NCBI GenBank assembly: GCA_020860865.1
Contig: JAJBTL010000258.1
Coordinates: 21,266 to 29,672 of the forward strand
Direction of reading: 5' to 3'
DNA: 8,407 nucleotides
From: Planctomycetota bacterium
GTDB taxonomy: Bacteria > Planctomycetota > SZUA-567
Under the pieces are notes generated by a model. That model was not told the origin of the DNA and made no database searches. It was given only the letters and a program-made list of their open reading frames with translations. Shown piece after piece: positions 6,959 to 8,407 of this stretch (positions are counted from its first letter, which is position 1; every line of letters starts with the position of its first letter). The translations under genes and the position numbers were made by a program.

Positions 6959-7903
6959 ATGACACACCAGAAGCGGATAATCCCTTCCGTCATCCGGTAT
7001 ATGACGCCGATAATTTTCCTGGCGCTGGTGGTGACGTCCCATCTTCTTTCACCGGTGTTTCTGACCGAACAGAACATTTTTAACCTGTTGCGCCAGGTAA
7101 CGCCGAACAGCCTGATCAGCATGGGTATGCTTCTTGTGATCCTGACCGGCGGCATCGACCTCTCGGTCGGTTCCATCATGGCCCTGTCCAGCGTGGCGGT
7201 AGCCCTCCTCTGCCCGCACTATCCGGAATGGATAGCGATAGCCTTCGCAATCTTTATTGGTGGCGCCATGGGCGCGTTTCACGGCCTGTTTGTCGCATGG
7301 CGCAACATGGCGCCGTTTGTCGTTACCCTTGCCGGCATGACCATCGCGCGCGGCCTGGCGTTCATATACTCCAATGCCGCTCCTATCCGGCTGCCGCGTG
7401 ACGCGACATTCATCCGTGGCTTCAGCACCAGGTATATCCTCGGTATGCCGGGACCGGTCCTGGTTATGGTTTTCGGGTTTCTGGTCACGTTGTTTATCCT
7501 GCGGATGACTTCCTTCGGACGGTTGGTCGTCGCCGTCGGCAGTAACGAAGCCGCCGTCCGGCTGGCCGGCATTCGTACCGGCTGGCACAAATTCTGGGTC
7601 TACGTCCTATCCGGTCTGTGCGCCGGCATGGCGGGAATAATATCCACCATGCGCACCAACGTCGGATCGGCCACGGCCGGTCAAGGCATGGAGCTTGACG
7701 CCATCGCCGCCGCCGTCATCGGCGGAGCCAGTCTTTCGGGCGGGTATGGTAGTGCTCTGTATACGTTGCTGGGCGTGCTTATCCTTGGGATGATCGGCAA
7801 CATCATGAACCTCACCCACGTATCTTCCTACCAACAGCAGGTCATTAAAGGGGCCATCATTATTGCGGCGGTACTACTACAAAGTCTCAAAAAGCGCGAT
7901 TAG
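6959..7903 (+). CDS. Sugar ABC transporter permease (RbsC-like)
   Basis: Predicted 314-residue inner-membrane permease of the RbsC/XylH/AraH family (BPD_transp_2). Hydrophobic segments occur near 15-33, 50-64, 70-85, 91-113, 118-136, 165-182, 212-229, 246-258, 266-283 and 296-308, fitting eight to ten membrane spans. Family landmarks are TGGIDLSVGSIMAL (63-76), VAVGSNEAAVRLAGI (191-205), the cytoplasmic coupling region, and AAVIGGASLSGGYGS (251-265). The C-terminus ends in a short basic LKKRD tail. It is the only permease gene in the operon, consistent with a homodimer. AGGAG lies six nt before ATG. It is the last operon gene and its TAG stop faces the 3' end of the minus-strand sugar transferase. 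Confidence 0.94.
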   Translation: MTHQKRIIPSVIRYMTPIIFLALVVTSHLLSPVFLTEQNIFNLLRQVTPNSLISMGMLLVILTGGIDLSVGSIMALSSVAVALLCPHYPEWIAIAFAIFIGGAMGAFHGLFVAWRNMAPFVVTLAGMTIARGLAFIYSNAAPIRLPRDATFIRGFSTRYILGMPGPVLVMVFGFLVTLFILRMTSFGRLVVAVGSNEAAVRLAGIRTGWHKFWVYVLSGLCAGMAGIISTMRTNVGSATAGQGMELDAIAAAVIGGASLSGGYGSALYTLLGVLILGMIGNIMNLTHVSSYQQQVIKGAIIIAAVLLQSLKKRD

Positions 7904-7911
7904 CATTTCCT

Positions 7912-7956
7912 CAGTGGCGGTGCAGAGCGTCGACCACGGTGCCTGCCCCACCACTG
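7912..7956. repeat. Imperfect inverted repeat between convergent genes
   Basis: CAGTGG-C-GG-T-GCAG (7912-7925) can pair with CTGC-C-CC-A-CCACTG (7943-7956): twelve base pairs with two internal mismatches and a 17-nt loop. It lies in the 88-nt space between the permease stop and the sugar transferase TAA, where a bidirectional terminator is expected. Neither side has a T-run, so termination by this element is uncertain (it could be Rho-dependent). No better terminator is visible in the gap. Confidence 0.35.
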
Positions 7957-7991
7957 GAACGAAAAATCGCACCAAAGCGAGTTATGAAAAT

Positions 7992-8407
7992 TTAGCAACC
8001 GCCACCGACCAGAACTGTTTTGAAAGTCCGGAAAATCAACTGGAAATCGCTGCTAAGATTCCATTTGTCGATATAATCCAAATCCACCTTCATTCAATCC
8101 ATAAAGGAGACGTCGTTCCTGCTCGCGCTGACCTGCCAGGTGCAGGTCAGGCCGGGACGCATGGAAAAACGCTTGCGCTGCCAGTCGTCTTTGAGCAAAT
8201 CGTAATCGCGGCGCGACAGTGGACGCGGTCCCACAATGCTCATATCGCCCCGAAGAACGTTCCATAATTGCGGCAGTTCGTCAAGGCTGTGCCACCGCAA
8301 AAATGAACCGCCGGGGATGATGCGCGGATCGTTTTTTATCTTGAACGCCGGACCGCTCATCTCGTTCCGGTCGGCCAGTTCCTCCTGAAGTTTTTCCGCG
8401 TCAGGAA
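7992..8407 (-). pseudogene. Bacterial sugar transferase (undecaprenyl-phosphate sugar phosphotransferase), 3' part, with in-frame TGA
   Basis: C-terminal part of a PglC/WbaP/WcaJ-type bacterial sugar transferase, the membrane enzymes that move a sugar phosphate onto undecaprenyl phosphate to start polysaccharide synthesis. The 5' end lies beyond the right edge. The visible frame reads 103 residues containing NEMSGPAFKIKNDPRI, SLDELPQLWNVLRGDMS (its Asp-Glu pair is the dyad described as catalytic in PglC-type enzymes), IVGPRP, and RPGLTCTWQVSASRND. It then hits TGA at 8094-8096 directly after VSFMD. The same frame continues for 33 codons, MKVDLDYIDKWN through FRTFKTVLVGGGC, to TAA at 7992-7994. 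That tail matches the usual family C-terminus, and the TGA sits exactly where the family has Trp. The truncated product would end at 8097 and lose its final helix region. Called a pseudogene because of the stop; a leaky stop or a base error are alternatives. It is convergent with, and apparently unrelated to, the operon. Confidence 0.75.
8094..8096 (-). other. In-frame TGA replacing a conserved Trp codon
   Basis: On the minus strand the codons read ATG GAT TGA ATG AAG. One base change (TGA to TGG) would restore the frame and put Trp at the position where homologues have it. TGA is the normal stop of the genes ending at 883, 1852, 4220 and 6912. Confidence 0.85.

Noticed and set aside
8094..8096. 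TGA as a selenocysteine codon
   Set aside because: The family has Trp, not Cys, at this position, and I see no selenocysteine-insertion-type stem directly after the codon.
8053..8265. 70-codon minus-strand frame across the TGA site, suggesting a frameshift in the sugar transferase
   Set aside because: The family-like sequence on both sides of the TGA is in the same frame, so no frameshift is needed; this is a shadow frame.
7863..8267. 134-codon plus-strand frame over the end of the permease and the sugar transferase
   Set aside because: Overlaps two well-supported genes in other frames and shows no family features.
1..8407. CRISPR arrays, tRNA or rRNA genes, insertion sequences
   Set aside because: No regularly spaced repeats, no tRNA-like cloverleaf or rRNA sequence noticed, and no transposase or terminal inverted repeats seen.

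Overview
The window carries a seven-gene, plus-strand sugar or polyol utilisation operon (about 296-7903), followed tail-to-tail by the 3' end of a minus-strand exopolysaccharide-type sugar transferase gene that runs off the right edge. The DNA is GC-rich with ordinary bacterial gene structure: Shine-Dalgarno sites 5-7 nt from the starts, one GTG start, and one ATGA stop/start overlap. The solute-binding protein has a plain Sec signal peptide and no lipobox, which suggests a diderm (Gram-negative type) bacterium. I cannot place it more finely from this sequence.

Layout. 1-295 is a comparatively AT-rich leader with several short inverted repeats and no convincing gene. The operon then runs: cupin-type glucose-6-phosphate isomerase (296-883), D-2-hydroxyacid dehydrogenase (914-1852), FGGY carbohydrate kinase of xylulokinase type (1849-3366), short-chain polyol/ketose dehydrogenase (3450-4220), periplasmic sugar-binding protein (4295-5281), double-domain sugar ABC ATPase (5413-6912) and ABC permease (6959-7903). 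Clear hairpins lie just before and just after the binding-protein gene. No regulator gene is present; it may lie upstream of the window.

How the genes may work together (inference): the RbsB/RbsA/RbsC-type transporter imports a sugar or polyol. The SDR oxidises a polyol to a ketose (or acts on the ketose), and the FGGY kinase phosphorylates it. The cupin isomerase could feed a ketose phosphate to an aldose phosphate, or simply link glucose-6-P and fructose-6-P. The hydroxyacid dehydrogenase would handle a C2-C4 oxo- or hydroxyacid by-product. The substrate cannot be read from sequence alone.

The most striking point is at the right end. The sugar transferase reading frame (7992-8407, minus strand) is interrupted by one in-frame TGA at 8094-8096, where the family normally has Trp. 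After it, 33 further codons continue a perfectly family-like C-terminus to a TAA. TGA is the real stop of four operon genes, so a TGG-to-TGA nonsense change (or a sequencing error, or leaky readthrough) fits better than a changed genetic code.
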